Source of the DNA: Xiphias gladius
Taxonomy: Eukaryota; Chordata; Actinopteri; Istiophoriformes; Xiphiidae
Reading direction: 5' to 3'
Assembly: GCF_016859285.1 (NCBI RefSeq)
Contig: NC_053414.1
Location: 12,773,517 to 12,837,516, forward strand
Length of the DNA: 64,000 nucleotides
Both the position numbers and the translations under genes were made by a program. The notes under the pieces were generated by a model. That model was given only the letters and a program-made list of their open reading frames with translations, searched no databases and was not told the origin of the DNA. Positions 17,351-28,795 of the stretch are shown here, one piece after another (the stretch's first letter is position 1; each line of letters starts with the position of its first letter).

Positions 17351-17787
17351 GTTTAGTCTGTTCGTCAATATGAGAACAACCAAATACATCGACAGGTATT
17401 CGGTTCCTACACGTTAATGCCAATGAATTGCTATTGTTGTAATGTTTTTTTTCCCCTGTAGAGGGCAGTAATATGCCCATTAGCATTTAAACGGCGTAAA
17501 ACCAAAGAAGAAAAATGAAAAGAGGAGGAAGTGGAGGAAGCGTGAGAATCCGTATATGGCGGTACGGACTTTTTCCATTCAAAATGCGTTTACCGGTTTG
17601 TCGCCTCTCTTATAAGTGTCTGGAGGGGTGTCGGTCACTACACCATCTGAGTCAACCGTGAACGAATTTTACCACAGCCAAATTTAAGCGTGAAGACAGA
17701 GACCAGTAAGAGATGAAAATGAGGAAAAATTAATTTGCAGTACAATATCATCATGGGAGTGATATTCCATGTGTCAGATTGTAATGG

Positions 17788-18099
17788 TGACGTCGGATAT
17801 TAGATCTAAAAGTCTTCTTTGTCCTGAAAAATTAAATAGAAAAATCCTTAAACTTCGGGCTGTGAGAAGGTGGTCCACGCTTTTATATAATTCCAGTACA
17901 TTTAACAATCTTTAAATTTGGCTGGATTGCTGTACTGGCTACTCCAGCATCTGCCAGATAACACGAAACCTGCTTAACTTGGCTTTATAACATACAATAC
18001 GGAATGGTTTGTTGCCTTGCGAAATACGGTCGTATCGTCTGCAGCTGTCCAAGATGGCGGACCTTACGTGCCGTAAACCGTTTACGCTGGCGCATGCGC
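17788..18099 (+). promoter_or_regulatory. Probable core promoter of the Tc1-AIMP1 fusion gene
   Basis: Three promoter-type motifs sit close together: a CRE-like TGACGTCG at 17788-17795, a YY1/TISU element CAAGATGGCGGA at 18050-18061 that contains the start codon, and a perfect NRF1 palindrome GCGCATGCGC at 18090-18099. No TATA box is apparent. YY1 and NRF1 sites near the start site are typical of TATA-less housekeeping promoters, and TISU elements direct initiation from very short 5' UTRs (established knowledge). Transcription from here is inferred. Confidence 0.55.
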
Positions 18100-21000
18100 G
18101 ACTCACATCTACGGTTGACTCACCGTGTGGTGACAAAGAGGACAGAAGTCAATGCAAGTTGCAAGCTCTAAACACTTCTGAAACGATGGGCCGTAGCGAG
18201 GAGCTCAGTGACTTTCAGCGGGGCACTGTTGTTGGATGCCACCTGTGTAAAAAGACAGTGCGTGAGATTTCCGCCCTGCTAAACCTACCTCGGTCCACTG
18301 TGAGCTGTGTGATTTTAAAGTGGAAACGAGGAGGAATAACGACGGCTCTTCCCCGGAGCGGCCGACCACACAAGCTCAAAGAGGAGGACCGTCAAGTGCT
18401 GGAGAGGGTAGCGCTGGAGACGTGTTTGTCCTCGGTGGAAGCCCTCACCACCGAGTTTCAGGCCGCCTCTGGAGCCAATGTGAGCTCCAAGACTGTCCGC
18501 CGGGAGCTCTATGAGATGGGTTTCCGTGGCCGAGTGTCCGCATACAACAAGCCAAAAGGTGCGTTCAGGAGGTGTGGGAATGAGAGGATCAGCAGTCACA
18601 GGGTAGTTAGCGTGTCCACATACTTTTGTCCATGTACCAACCTCACACCTATATGAGAGTGCTGAAAATTCACACCCCCTCTCTCCATTTCTCTTGTGAC
18701 AGTCTTCCTTTTGGATTTTGGGACCTGGCTGCAAGGATTTATACCCATTCATCCAAAAGAGCTTTATTGAGGTTTAGAACTGACCCAGTTCTTTTTAGCT
18801 GCAACTAAAAACTAAAACCAAACGAATCCAAAAAAAAAAAGCAATATGAGCGGCAATCAAAGTAGACTCGTTTCATGGGCACTTTGTTCTGATGTTGCAT
18901 GGCATAGCTGCATGGTCAGACTAAATTCCTGAGGGGCCCAAGGTCAGCAATGTGTTGTTGGGCCCCGACTGACACTCAAAAACCAACCAGGACTGTAGAG
19001 CTGAAATGACCAGTTGATTGAATTAATTAGAATGACAGAAAATCAATTGGCAACAATTTGGTGATTGACTAATGGTTGAAGTGGGGGTTTTTTTTGTTTT
19101 GTGTTTTTTTTTTTTTTTAATAGCAAAAAAGCACAAAATTCACTGGTTCCAGGATGTCAGATTTGCTAGTTTCATAGTTTTCTATAATAGTAAACTGAAC
19201 ATATTTTGGTTTCAGACTGTTGGTCAAACGAAAAAGGAAATTTGAATATTTTAATATGTTGTGTTTAAACTATTTTCCAATATTTTATACACTGAACAAT
19301 CAGTGAAGATAATTGTTGGTTACAGCATTAAAGAACTTCTATGATGGAATAATATTTCCTGTCACCAGGCTTTCTGTGCGTTCATTAGTTGTCACACAGA
19401 AAAAAATTCAAGTAATTTGATAAAGCACACTTTACAACAAATGAGCTCAGTATAAACTTTAACAGTTAGGTCTTAAAACCAGATTTTGTCCCTCTACAAG
19501 ACCGGGGTCACAAGTTGGAGGACTCATCATAGTTGATATTGTACTTAAGTGGTACAAATTTCTGATCTGCAATTAATGTAAACAGAAGTAATATGTGGTA
19601 AACCTTGGGCTTTTAGGATCTGTAGGGGCCTGTACCCCTGGGCAGTTGGTAGCCCTGATCAAGCTGTCTTGGGGGATCCGGGGCAAAAATGTGCCCTGTT
19701 TGGTCCATATTGGACCCCCCCCACCTTAAATCACTACTCATATGCTGGAATAATAGCACCAGGCTCCAGAGTTTTTGTGTGTCATTTAGTTCGTGGTAAT
19801 TTCAGTAGACACAATTTTATCTTAGAACATGCATCATGTGAGCTAGACGTGCTCTAGCTCCATTGAGTCCTTCCTAAATACTTCCCATAGTTAAACCTGG
19901 AGAATCGCCTGTGTGCTGCTCTCCATTAGAGGTGGACTTGCGAGAATCAGGATAATTCAAAACTGTAGATGGTGTGTTGAGCCTTTTCCAAACGATGAAA
20001 TGCAGATTATTTTATTTTATTATTTATATATTTATTTTATAAATGTGGTTATTTCAAAAAAAAAAAAAAGGTCAATATCAACATCAGCATTGATGTGTTA
20101 CGTCACTGTACATTCATATCATTTAGTTTGGAGCTCAAAGAATATGTTGAAGTGTGCAGTACCTCTTTTATATGCTGCCTCCACTCTCCTGGAAGACTTT
20201 CCACAAGATTTTCAAACCTGGTGCAGGGATTTGCTCCCATCCAGCCACAAGAGCTTTAGTGAGGTCCGACACGGATTTTGGGTGACAAGGCCTGGCTCAC
20301 ATTCTCTGTTCTAGTTTATCTCCAATGTGTTGGATGGGGTCCTGGCTCTCTGCAGACCAGTCAAGTTCTTTGAGACCAAACCAGGAAGACCGTTACTTTG
20401 TGCAGGCGCTGTCATGTTTAAACAGGAAAAGGCCATCCCCAAACTGTTGACACAAAGTTGAAAGCACACTGTTGTTTAAATTGTCATTGTACAGTATGCT
20501 GCAGGTTTTCAGACAATTGAGGTAATGGATGGCTATGTTTGTATTTCAGTCCACCACTGAAATACCTCAAAAACATTTGGAAGGATTGCCAAGAAATTTT
20601 GTACAGACATTTATGGTGCTCAGACGATTAATCCTATGACTTTGGCGATCCCCTGACAACAATTGTCACAAAGTTTGGTTCAACATTCCCTCAGGATTAG
20701 TTGTAATAACTTTTGTGATATCTTTACTTCACCTCTTGTGCAGTCATCAGCTCAAATTATAAATGTGGCCAATAATTTGGTTAATGACCAAATACGAACA
20801 AATCTAACAACATTCCCATCAGTTTCAGCTGTACTTTATTTTTGGAAAAATGGGTTGGATGAAATTTTCTCACTGCTTTTAAAAGAAACATTTCCTATAA
20901 TGCCATCCACATTTATTTTAGTAATATGAGACTCTACAGTTGTCTGTCTTCAGCAAAACCTTTCTTACAACTGTATGACTGTCTGTGCTGAAAAATCACA

Positions 21001-23305
21001 CAGCACATCGTTACACCAGACTAACACAACACAGAGCAAATTAGTTGCAAACAAATACTATAATAAGTGATTTTGAGGTTTAATCCATAGTGTGTTTATG
21101 TACCCAACTGATATGACAGTATTTGTCTGTCTTTGATGCTAGGAGGGGAAAAGGTGAAAAAGAAGCAGGCACCCCACAGCCAAGAGGATGCCAAGGTGGA
21201 CGTGTCTCATCTGGACTTGCGTGTTGGACGTATCATCACAGCCCTGCAGCTTCCAGAGACTGATAGTCTGTATGTGGAGCAGGTCGATGTGGGAGAGGCT
21301 TCTCCCAGGACAGTGGTCAGCGAACTGGCTAAGCACATATCAGTGGACCAGGTACATTATTATGCCATTTAAATAATCTGTTTAGTGGGATTAAAGAATT
21401 TCTGGAGTATAATGTGATTTTTAGATAAAATTATTAGCACAAATATTTTAAATCAGAGTTAATATTTTTTGGCCATGTACAGACTTTACACCTACAGTTA
21501 GGTACATAAGTATTTGGACAATGACATGATTGTGTATATTGCCTCTCTACACCACCACAATGGATTTGAAACAAAACCATCAAGATGTGATTGAAGTGTA
21601 GACTTTCAGCTTTAACTCAAGGGGTTTAACAAAAATATCACATTAACCATTTAGGAATTATAGCCATTTTATACATAGCACCTCATTTTCAGAGACTCCA
21701 AAGTAATTGGAAAATTGACTGACAATCAGTTTCATGGCCAAGTGTGGCCTGTTCCCTCGTTACTTCAAGACAAATTTAGCAGATAAAAGGGTCTGGGAGT
21801 ATATTCCAAGTGTTGAAATTGCATTTGGTAGCTTTCCCAAACAGTCTAAACAAGTTAATCTTGGTTTCATCTGTCCAAAGAATCTACTTCCAGAACTGGC
21901 AGGGTTTTTCAGAGGTTTTCTGGCAAAGTCTAATCTGGCCTTTCTGTTCTTGCATATTACCAGTGGTTTGCACCTTGTAGTTTACCCTCTATATTTACCA
22001 TCATGAGGGCGTCTCTTGATTGTAGACTTTGAAAATGATACGCCTACCTGGAAGAGGCAAACTTTCATCCACAAAGACAAATATTAGACATTAGCTTCTT
22101 TTAAAACATAAGTGAAATTTTATAGCATAGCTTGCTTTCTAACTGCAGCTGGAAAGACAAAGCACACTCCTCTTGCTACTGCTGCCTTTCCGATGGTTTA
22201 TTAGTCCACATACTTTTGTGAACTTTTGGTCTGTGGTTGTTTTACTTGGTTTGGGCTGCCTAGTTGCTCCAGCATACAATGGCATTTATCACTGTGTACT
22301 GTAACACTAAGATTTTCCTGTTTAAATTTTACAGAATAGTGTGTTTTGAACTTTGCAGCAACAGTCTTAGTATGGCCCTTTCCTGTTTTCATCATGACAA
22401 TGCCTTGCATTTGGTAGCTGTTCATGGGAACTCTCAATATCCCGGCCGAAGAGGTGTCTATGCAATTGAAGGAGGCCATCATTAAGCTGGAAAAAAAAAA
22501 AAAAAACTTATCAGACAGATGTCAGAAACTTTTGGAGTGGAAAATCAACAATTTGGTACATTCTTAAAAAGAGGGAATGAACTGGCAAGCTCAGCAACAC
22601 CAAAAGGCCTGGAAGAGCACAGAAGATAACTAAAGTGGATGATCGCAGAAATCTTTCCTTGGTCTAGAAAAACCCTTCACAACATCTATCCAGGTAAAGA
22701 ACACTCTCGAGGAGGTATGCGTATCATTTTCAGAGTCTAAATTCAAGAGATGCCTTTTTGAATGTAAATGCAGAAGGTGCAAACCACTGGTAAACCATAC
22801 CATATCATCTGTCAATACGGTGAACTGGGTCACTGGTGTTTATTGATGATGTGACTGCTGATAGAAGTAGCAGGGTGAATTCTGAAGTATACAGGGCTAT
22901 ACTATCTGCTCAGATTCAGCCAAATGCTGCACAACTGATAGGACAGTGCTTCACAGTACAGATGCATAATGACCCAAAACATACTGCGAAAGCAACCCAA
23001 GAGCTTCCCAAGGCAAAGAAATGGAATATTCTTCAATGGCCAAGGCAGTCACCTGACTTCAACCCCACTGAGCATGATTTTCACTTACTGAAGACAAAAA
23101 AAAGCAGCAACAAGCTGCAGTAAAGGCCTGGCAAAGCCTTTTGGGGAAAGGAGAGCATTTTGAAAGAGCATTTGGTGACGTCAATGGGTTCCAGACTTCA
23201 GGCAGTCACTGACTACAAAGGATTTTCATCCCAGTACTGAAAATAATCCTTATATTTATAATCATGTTGGTTTGTCCAATTACTTTTGAGCTTCTGAAAA
23301 TTAGG

Positions 23306-23391
<86 letters not shown>

Positions 23392-25758
23392 CTGTAATTC
23401 CTACATGGTTAATTCAACTTTTTTTTTTTTTTTTGAACTCCTTGAATTAAAACTGAAAGTCTACACTTCAAACCCATCTTGATGGCTTCGTTTCAAATCC
23501 ATTGTGGTGGTGTACAGAGACAAAATTCTGAAAACGTCGTATTATGTGAATCTGGACAGACATGGATGTCCAGACACTGGTTTGCAGAGGCATTCAACCT
23601 CAAGCAGTAAATCTATTTTATGTTAGTTGGATATAATTTGTTTTTCTTCTCTGTTGTGTAAGGCATGTGAGCTTCAAAAAAATGTGTGTTTAATCTTCTT
23701 TTCCCCGTGCAGATGCAGAACCGCATGGCAGTCCTACTGTGTAACCTGAAGCCAGTCGAGATGAGAGGAGTGGTGTCCCAGGCTATGGTCATGTGTGCCA
23801 GCTCCCCAGACAAAGTCGAAATCCTTGATCCTCCAAGTGAAGCAGTACCAGGGGACAGAGTTACTTTCCAGGGCTTCCCAGGTACTACAATCTGATTTCT
23901 GTACTCTCAAAAACACGCAAATCATTAGCTTAAATGTTACAATCTTTCTCAACCAGACAGACACTAGAGATACGTGTTCACCAGTGAGTGACTCGTCAAT
24001 GACTGTCACCGAGTTGAGCCTTGAGAAAATTTTTCTGCAAAATCTCTCTCAAAGAAATGAAGAACCTTCTTGCTTCTAGGGACAACAGTGGTGTCCAGTA
24101 TTAATTCCTCTGTGAGACACCAAACATGACGTTTTCTCAGAACGTCGTGAGAGAAACACAGTGAAATTTTTAGTCCTCAGTCAGAAACCATGGTCCTACA
24201 TCGCACCATGACACATCCACCGACGGATTTAGAGCTTCAGCGGGCAAAGAAAGACTGCATCCAAATTCTGACTGTGTCAGTAATTTGTGTCAAAATCCCA
24301 CAAAGTGACTGCTGCTACAACCCGCAGACTGACAAATCACATTGTGAATTGAAATCCCAGAGTGCACTGGTGTACGAGTTTAATGCTACTGCTGAAAACA
24401 TATTTACCTCAAACTCAATTTGCAAAATTGGTATTTTATGTTGCTGTTTTTCTTCTGGATGCATAGAGGTGCAAAATGTTGTTTGCTTCATTTTCAAAAC
24501 ATGAGCAGTGCAGATGGATTCTCTGTGTTGATAACATGCCTCTGCTCACGTCTGTTTTGTTCTTTTTGTTTTGTTTTGTTTTTTCTATTAACATCGTAGC
24601 AATTCAGTTCATCAAGTGTTTATCACACAATCAGACATGCCTCAAAATTTATATTGTACAGTCTGACAAAGATTGTGGACCCGAGAAAGAATGTTTTGCA
24701 TTGTTTTCAAGCCGTACTTTGCCTTAGAAATCACCACAATGTCCTGCAGTCTCTGCTTTAGCTGTGCACATTCCTGCGACGGGCACGCACTTCTCAGTTG
24801 GCAGGCAGAACCTGCCTCAGAATTAGAGAAATATTGGCCTTTTTTTGTTTCCGTTTTCTGGGGATTTTATTTTTTTCTTACAAAAAAATAGAAAAGGGAA
24901 ATCAAACCATTCTTTTAAAAAATTTCGCCCATCCCTTTTTGACCATGAAAAAGAAAAAACGCCTTGTATTTCAATTTTGATTTTTTTGTATTTTAAAATT
25001 AAAATCAAATAATCACTTGGTTGTTGTTTTTTAACCCCCTTTTCTGAATACACGGACCCATCTGGCACTGTGTGACATGCAGCGCACCTGTAAGGTTGTT
25101 ATTGCACAGGTTATGGGTGCCTTTAGTTCCACTTGAGGGGAAATCTTAGTGGTAAAGCATACAGTTTTAGACAATACTGACGTTCCTGTTCGTTGTCAGC
25201 CATTTAGGAGTGACCCTTTCCTCTTTCAAAATGATACCCCCCCCCCCCCATGCATAAAGCCAGGTCCAAAAAGAAATGTTTTTCTTCAATTCCATCAGAC
25301 ACCTTTGGGATGAATTGGAATTCATACTGTGAGCAGGCCTCATCGCCAAACCCCACTGCTGGCCTCACTGATCTACTGTGGCTGAATGGGAGTAAATCCC
25401 CGCAGCCAGTTTCCATAATCTTGTGGACAGCCGTTCTAGAAGAGTGGAGGCTGTTACAGTAGCATATTAGAACCCATGGCATTACGTACCACAAAAAATG
25501 TATGAGTCCTGAAATCATAAATCCTGCTGGTGTGACGGTGTCGTGGAGAAGAGAGGAATTTCTTCTAATGTATCAAACTGACTGATTGCAGGTGAACCGG
25601 ATAAAGAGCTGAACCCCAAAACAAGGCTTTGGGAGCAGATCCAGCCAGACCTTCGCACAGATGGCCAGTGTGTTGCAACTTACAAGGGAGCTGCCTTTGA
25701 AGTCGTCGGCAAGGGAGTGTGCAAATCCCAAACCATGAGCAACAGTGAAATCAAATAA
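18054..25758 (+). CDS. aimp1: Candidate Tc1 HTH-AIMP1 (EMAP-II) fusion gene
   Basis: Proposed exons: 18054-18558, 21143-21351, 23713-23881 and 25592-25758, coding for 349 residues. Exons 2-4 are clearly AIMP1-type. They hold a lysine-rich GEKVKKKQ, the OB-fold tRNA-binding domain (about residues 186-290; [45 protein letters not shown]) and the EMAP-II extension ending [10 protein letters not shown]. These fit AIMP1 better than the related tail of tyrosyl-tRNA synthetase. Exon 1 supplies 44 residues of non-transposon origin and 124 residues of Tc1 transposase DNA-binding domain. Donor AAAAG|GTGCGT and acceptor GATGCTAG|GA agree in phase 1. AIMP1 normally has an N-terminal coiled coil that binds arginyl-tRNA synthetase; I found no such exon here. 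The copy has introns, so it is a DNA-level duplicate, not a retrocopy. In mammals AIMP1 sits beside TBCK, not here. Candidate AATAAA at 26522-26527. The AIMP1 exons are near certain (0.95); the joining to exon 1 is inferred. Confidence 0.65.
18186..18558 (+). mobile_element. Tc1-transposase DNA-binding domain, exonised and open
   Basis: From ATG 18186 (residue 45 of the fusion) the frame reads as the N terminus of a fish Tc1 transposase. It starts [17 protein letters not shown], the first helix-turn-helix includes [16 protein letters not shown], the linker SGRPHKL holds the GRP motif, and the second helix-turn-helix ends [15 protein letters not shown]. Similarity stops at the splice donor, where the catalytic DDE domain would begin; the following 100 bases of open frame are unrelated. 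A GTCCACATACTTTTGTCCATGT-like stretch at 18617-18638 resembles fish Tc1 terminal repeats, suggesting an element that lost its catalytic core. A native transposase is about 340 residues, so about a third remains, without stops or frameshifts. Confidence 0.85.
18690..18795 (-). mobile_element. Tc1 transposase C-terminal relic, broken
   Basis: On the - strand it reads [10 protein letters not shown], stop, ILAARSQN, a decayed version of the Tc1 C-terminal segment (LTNALLDEW-x-IP). In-frame stops make it a pseudogene. It lies in intron 1 of the fusion gene, opposite in orientation to the fused exon. Confidence 0.65.
18995..19270 (-). repeat. Fish repeat A, inverted copy
   Basis: TAGAGCTGAAATGACCAGTTGATTGAATTAATTAGAATGACAG and the later AGTAAACTGAACATATTTTGG correspond to the reverse complement of the repeat at 39139-39512, with a poly-T-rich interruption near 19090-19125. 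Confidence 0.5.
20155..20480 (-). mobile_element. Tc1 transposase relic (DDE C-terminal part), broken
   Basis: The - strand carries a decayed C-terminal half of a Tc1 transposase across shifted frames. Recognisable pieces are WGWPFPV-stop-HDSACTK (the HDxAPxH catalytic region), [17 protein letters not shown] (cf. LDWPAQSPDLNPIEHL), [15 protein letters not shown] and the final ESG. Many stops and indels. In intron 1 of the fusion gene. Confidence 0.75.
21490..23545 (+). mobile_element. Near full-length decayed Tc1 transposon
   Basis: Begins ACAGTTAGGTACATAAGTATTTGGACAATGACA-like and has long terminal inverted repeats: CACCACCACAATGGATTTGAAAC at about 21550 is mirrored near 23495-23520, with arms of over 100 bases. 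The transposase is broken. The clearest surviving piece is the frame at 22836-23123, with [16 protein letters not shown] and [10 protein letters not shown], so the region of all three catalytic acids can be seen. An expanded (TA)n tract lies near the right arm. The element fills most of fusion-gene intron 2 (21352-23712). Confidence 0.9.
23310..23386. repeat. (TA)n microsatellite inside the Tc1 copy
   Basis: Nearly 40 pure TA units between the transposase remnant and the right inverted repeat. Confidence 0.95.
23882..25284 (+). other. Fusion-gene intron 3, no feature recognised
   Basis: Intronic sequence bounded by donor CCCAG|GTACTA and, further on, acceptor GATTGCAG at 25591. It includes A/T-rich low-complexity runs near 24840-25030 and a C9-10 homopolymer near 25237. 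The 104-residue open frame at 24190-24504 has no splice sites or recognisable motifs. Confidence 0.5.
25285..25456 (+). mobile_element. Tc1 transposase C-terminal relic, broken
   Basis: Reads HLWDELE, stop, then AEWE, stop, [19 protein letters not shown]: the typical end of a Tc1 transposase with several stops. Located in intron 3, 140 bases before the last fusion-gene exon. Confidence 0.8.
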
Positions 25759-26540
25759 ACTTAACAGAGCTGCTCAAAATAGCTTAGTGCAAATCCCTGC
25801 AGCCAAAACACTGTGGAGAGCCTTCCCAGAAAAGTCGAGGCTGAGATGTTCAACAATCATCTATTCATACACCCTGTACATTCAGCCACAACATTAAAAC
25901 CAATTACCAGTTTTAAAGTTGTGGCTTATTGGTGTATTTGACTGTCCTCATACTTTTGTAGTCAAAGCCAAGGAAGGTTACCCTCTGTTGGACCAATATG
26001 AGCATTACTGTTACATTGTTTTGTTTTGTTTTTTTAAATCATGCAAATCTGTAGTTTTGAATTTTGCCAAAAGAGGGCACTAGAGTACCCATGATATTGT
26101 ACAGCATGTGTGTGGGGATTTGTCGACGTGAGACATGGGAACATGCAGTACACAGCACACAGTCATACTGAGCAAGGAAAAAAGAAAAGGGAAATTCTTC
26201 ATAAGAATCCTATTTAGTTGGAAAGTATCTGATCAAATTTAAAAGCTTTCCCATGACACCATAGTGGTCATTTCCAGTGAACTGGGGATGAAACTCAACG
26301 GTGCAGAAATCCCATTGAAAAAAGGGAAACTTAACAGATTTACTTTCTTTTGACAGTATGAAATGAGTTCAGAAGGAATTAATTTACTTATTGTATAAGG
26401 TCAGTTCTTTGTTCTGCTATGACAGTTCTGTGTTTCTTCAGTGTAAGCCTGACGAGTCAGCCTGTTATGTATCAGTATGCATAGCCTGTGGACAGTTTTG
26501 TTTGAAGGATGTATCCTACCTAATAAATTATTATGTCTGA
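25759..26540 (+). other. 3' UTR of the fusion gene, with Tc1-derived pieces
   Basis: The stop TAA is at 25756-25758. CCCTGCAGCCAAAACACTGTGG and GAGCCTTCCCAGAAAAGTCGAGGCTG (25794-25845) again resemble a Tc1 C-terminal coding end. About 25880-25930 (CAGCCACAACATTAAAACCA) is a common fish-repeat motif. AATAAA at 26522-26527 is the best polyadenylation candidate. Confidence 0.45.
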
Positions 26541-27900
26541 GATCAATGAAGAGACAATGTTTTCTTCACTGATCCTGCTTTCGTTTATCTGCAGTATCCC
26601 AGGAATCCAAGGAAATTGAGAACTGACAGTTCTGAGTTGGTAAATTTGGATGTTTATTTACTGTTTCTTCATCCGGTAAATTTTGTATCCATCCTACTAT
26701 TTCAAGTTGTTATTCTGCTCTTTAGGTGTTGTGATAGGTTAGATAACTTTTATATATCCTACTTCATGGAAAATGTTTGTTTCTTTAGCTTCTAACATGA
26801 TTACTAATTAGCTTGCTTAGCTGCTAAGAAAAAGTAAGTTGTTTTTTGAAGAGCAAAAAATAAACCAACAGAATTTGGTTTTAAAACAAGCTCTTTTGTT
26901 TTTGTTTTTTTCCCCCTTTGGGAGGAGGGAGAAAACCAAGTCCATAAAAAGCCTAAAACAGAAACGCACAAACACATTGTTCTTCCCTTTTTAGAGGAAG
27001 AACTGAAAAAAATGCATGAAAAGAATGGGGATGTGATTCAGGAACTAAGAAGTGGAACAGATTGTTCGAGACGTGATCTTGCTGGTACTTTTTTGACAGA
27101 ACCTTGGGGGGGGTGAAAGGGAATGGTATCACCTTTTTCATGTTCAATGAATACTACTCATTGCCACTGAGGAAGTTATAGACATCCTTTCCAAGGGGCC
27201 AGAGTAAAATCTTACGAGTTTCTCATAAAAGGGAGGACATATCACTTTTACATTGTAGTGACTCTATACATTCTTAATGTTTCATTAATCCTATTTATTT
27301 ATTTATTTAATATTTTTTTTTTTCCCCCCCACTAAACACTACATTTTCATTTGCCAGTGTCAGTTGTAATAAAGTAACGAAAGTTTTCTAAGAAAGCGGT
27401 AGAAAAACAGGCCGAGGTGTTTTTCATCTCGGGCTGACATAAATAAAACCACTTCAATACTAAAAGGTCATGTCATGCCAACGCACACACACCAGTACAA
27501 TCTACTCATGTATAATCTCATAGAGGAAACCATACTGGAGAGTGGAGGTACTGTACAGGGTCATCACTCATTTCTGTCCCTGCATCTGCAATAACAACTT
27601 GTGCAGAGGAGGTGATCCTGTAAGTGTTCAGCCTGTTGACTCTCTGTGGCTTCTTGGAGGGGAAAGTTTGAAAGCAACCACCTGAAACCTTGTTTTAGCT
27701 GAGCTGAGTCAACCTATGAATAAATTGCTTTTCCCCCCGTTGTTGTGCATCCTGTTTTTGAAACACCTCGAAGAGCAGGAAGCCCCACAAAAATTTCACA
27801 GATGCGTCAAAATCTCATTCTGTTTGTGTGGTATTCATTACTCATATATGTTTATTTCATCATCATTGTTGATATTAGCATTTCTCTTGTATAATGATAT
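26541..27900. other. Intergenic, nothing recognised
   Basis: A/T-rich spacer between the fusion gene and tbc1d9 with short homopolymer runs. No open frame with family resemblance, no RNA gene recognised. Confidence 0.5.
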
Positions 27901-27925
27901 ATATGTATTAGTACATACCATACTT

Positions 27926-27937
27926 TATATATAAATA

Positions 27938-27969
<32 letters not shown>

Positions 27970-28116
27970 TATATATATGCATATGTATGTATATGTATGT
28001 ATATATATGTATATGTATGTATATGTATATATATGTATATGTATGTTTATGTATGTATATATATATATATATATATGTATGTATATGTATATATGTGTGT
28101 ATATATATACACACAC
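27926..28116. repeat. Composite (GT)/(TATG)/(TA)n microsatellite
   Basis: (GT)n followed by TATGTATA-type units and ending in TATACACACAC. The open frames across it are low-complexity artefacts. Confidence 0.95.
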
Positions 28117-28519
28117 ACTTAATAATTGGCCATTAATAATTTCTGAAAAATTGATGGTTTTTGGTCAAGGCTGGATTACCAACTGTGGACAAGTGCCCCG
28201 CTGCCCCAGCCCCTTAGGAGCCCCAAAGGCCACAAGGTCATCTGTTTCAGTTACTGTGTGAATCATAAGTGTGTGAGATAATATAAACTGAAATGTTAAG
28301 GGCCCTAAAATGGCTCCTGCATTTGCGCCCTGTGGGTCTTTTTCACAGCAGGAAAAGCACAGGTGTTACCAGTAACATCAAGGATGAGTCTGGTGTTTTC
28401 AAGTGGGCCAGCATGCGCACTACCAGCTCCCTGAATATAAAGCGGCTGACCGGAATTCAGCCATCATTAGTTGTATTATTCGCACCTGTTCTTCTACATG
28501 AAGAGACAGAGGACACTGA

Positions 28520-28795
28520 GACAGCCTGAACCCACAGAACCGCAGGCAAGTTCTCCAAGATGCTTGGGTCAACCTACCTGCCCAGTACCTTGAAGAACTG
28601 TTCGTGTACTGGAGCTGTTTTAAAGGAAGAGTGGTCGCAGCATGTATTGATTTGATTTGGGTTTTTTTTTAATTATTATTATTATTGTTTACTGCACTTT
28701 GTCTTTAGTTTATTGATGAATAAAACCTATTCGTGGCATTATTTCTGAAAGCATCCTCACTTGACATTTAGTGCCTGAAACAACTGAGAAACGGT
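28520..28795 (+). mobile_element. Tc1-like element, 3' end fragment
   Basis: Contains GCAAGTTCTCCAAGATGCTTGG, TACCTTGAAGAACTGT, GTATTGATTTGATTTGG and TTGATGAATAAAACCTATT, then TTTCTGAAAGCATCCTCACTT. I recognise this from memory as the transposase end plus 3' flank of another fish Tc1-like family. It lies about 250 bases before the CpG-rich tbc1d9 promoter. Confidence 0.55.

Noticed and set aside
18315-18752. 145-codon frame on the - strand
   Set aside because: It is antisense to the Tc1-derived exon and shows no family resemblance.
22836-23123. Taking the transposase piece as an active Tc1 gene
   Set aside because: Only about 95 codons are open. The upstream DNA-binding part is disrupted and one inverted repeat is decayed and holds a long TA expansion.
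27908-28261. Several open frames on both strands
   Set aside because: Low-complexity products of the composite microsatellite at 27926-28116.
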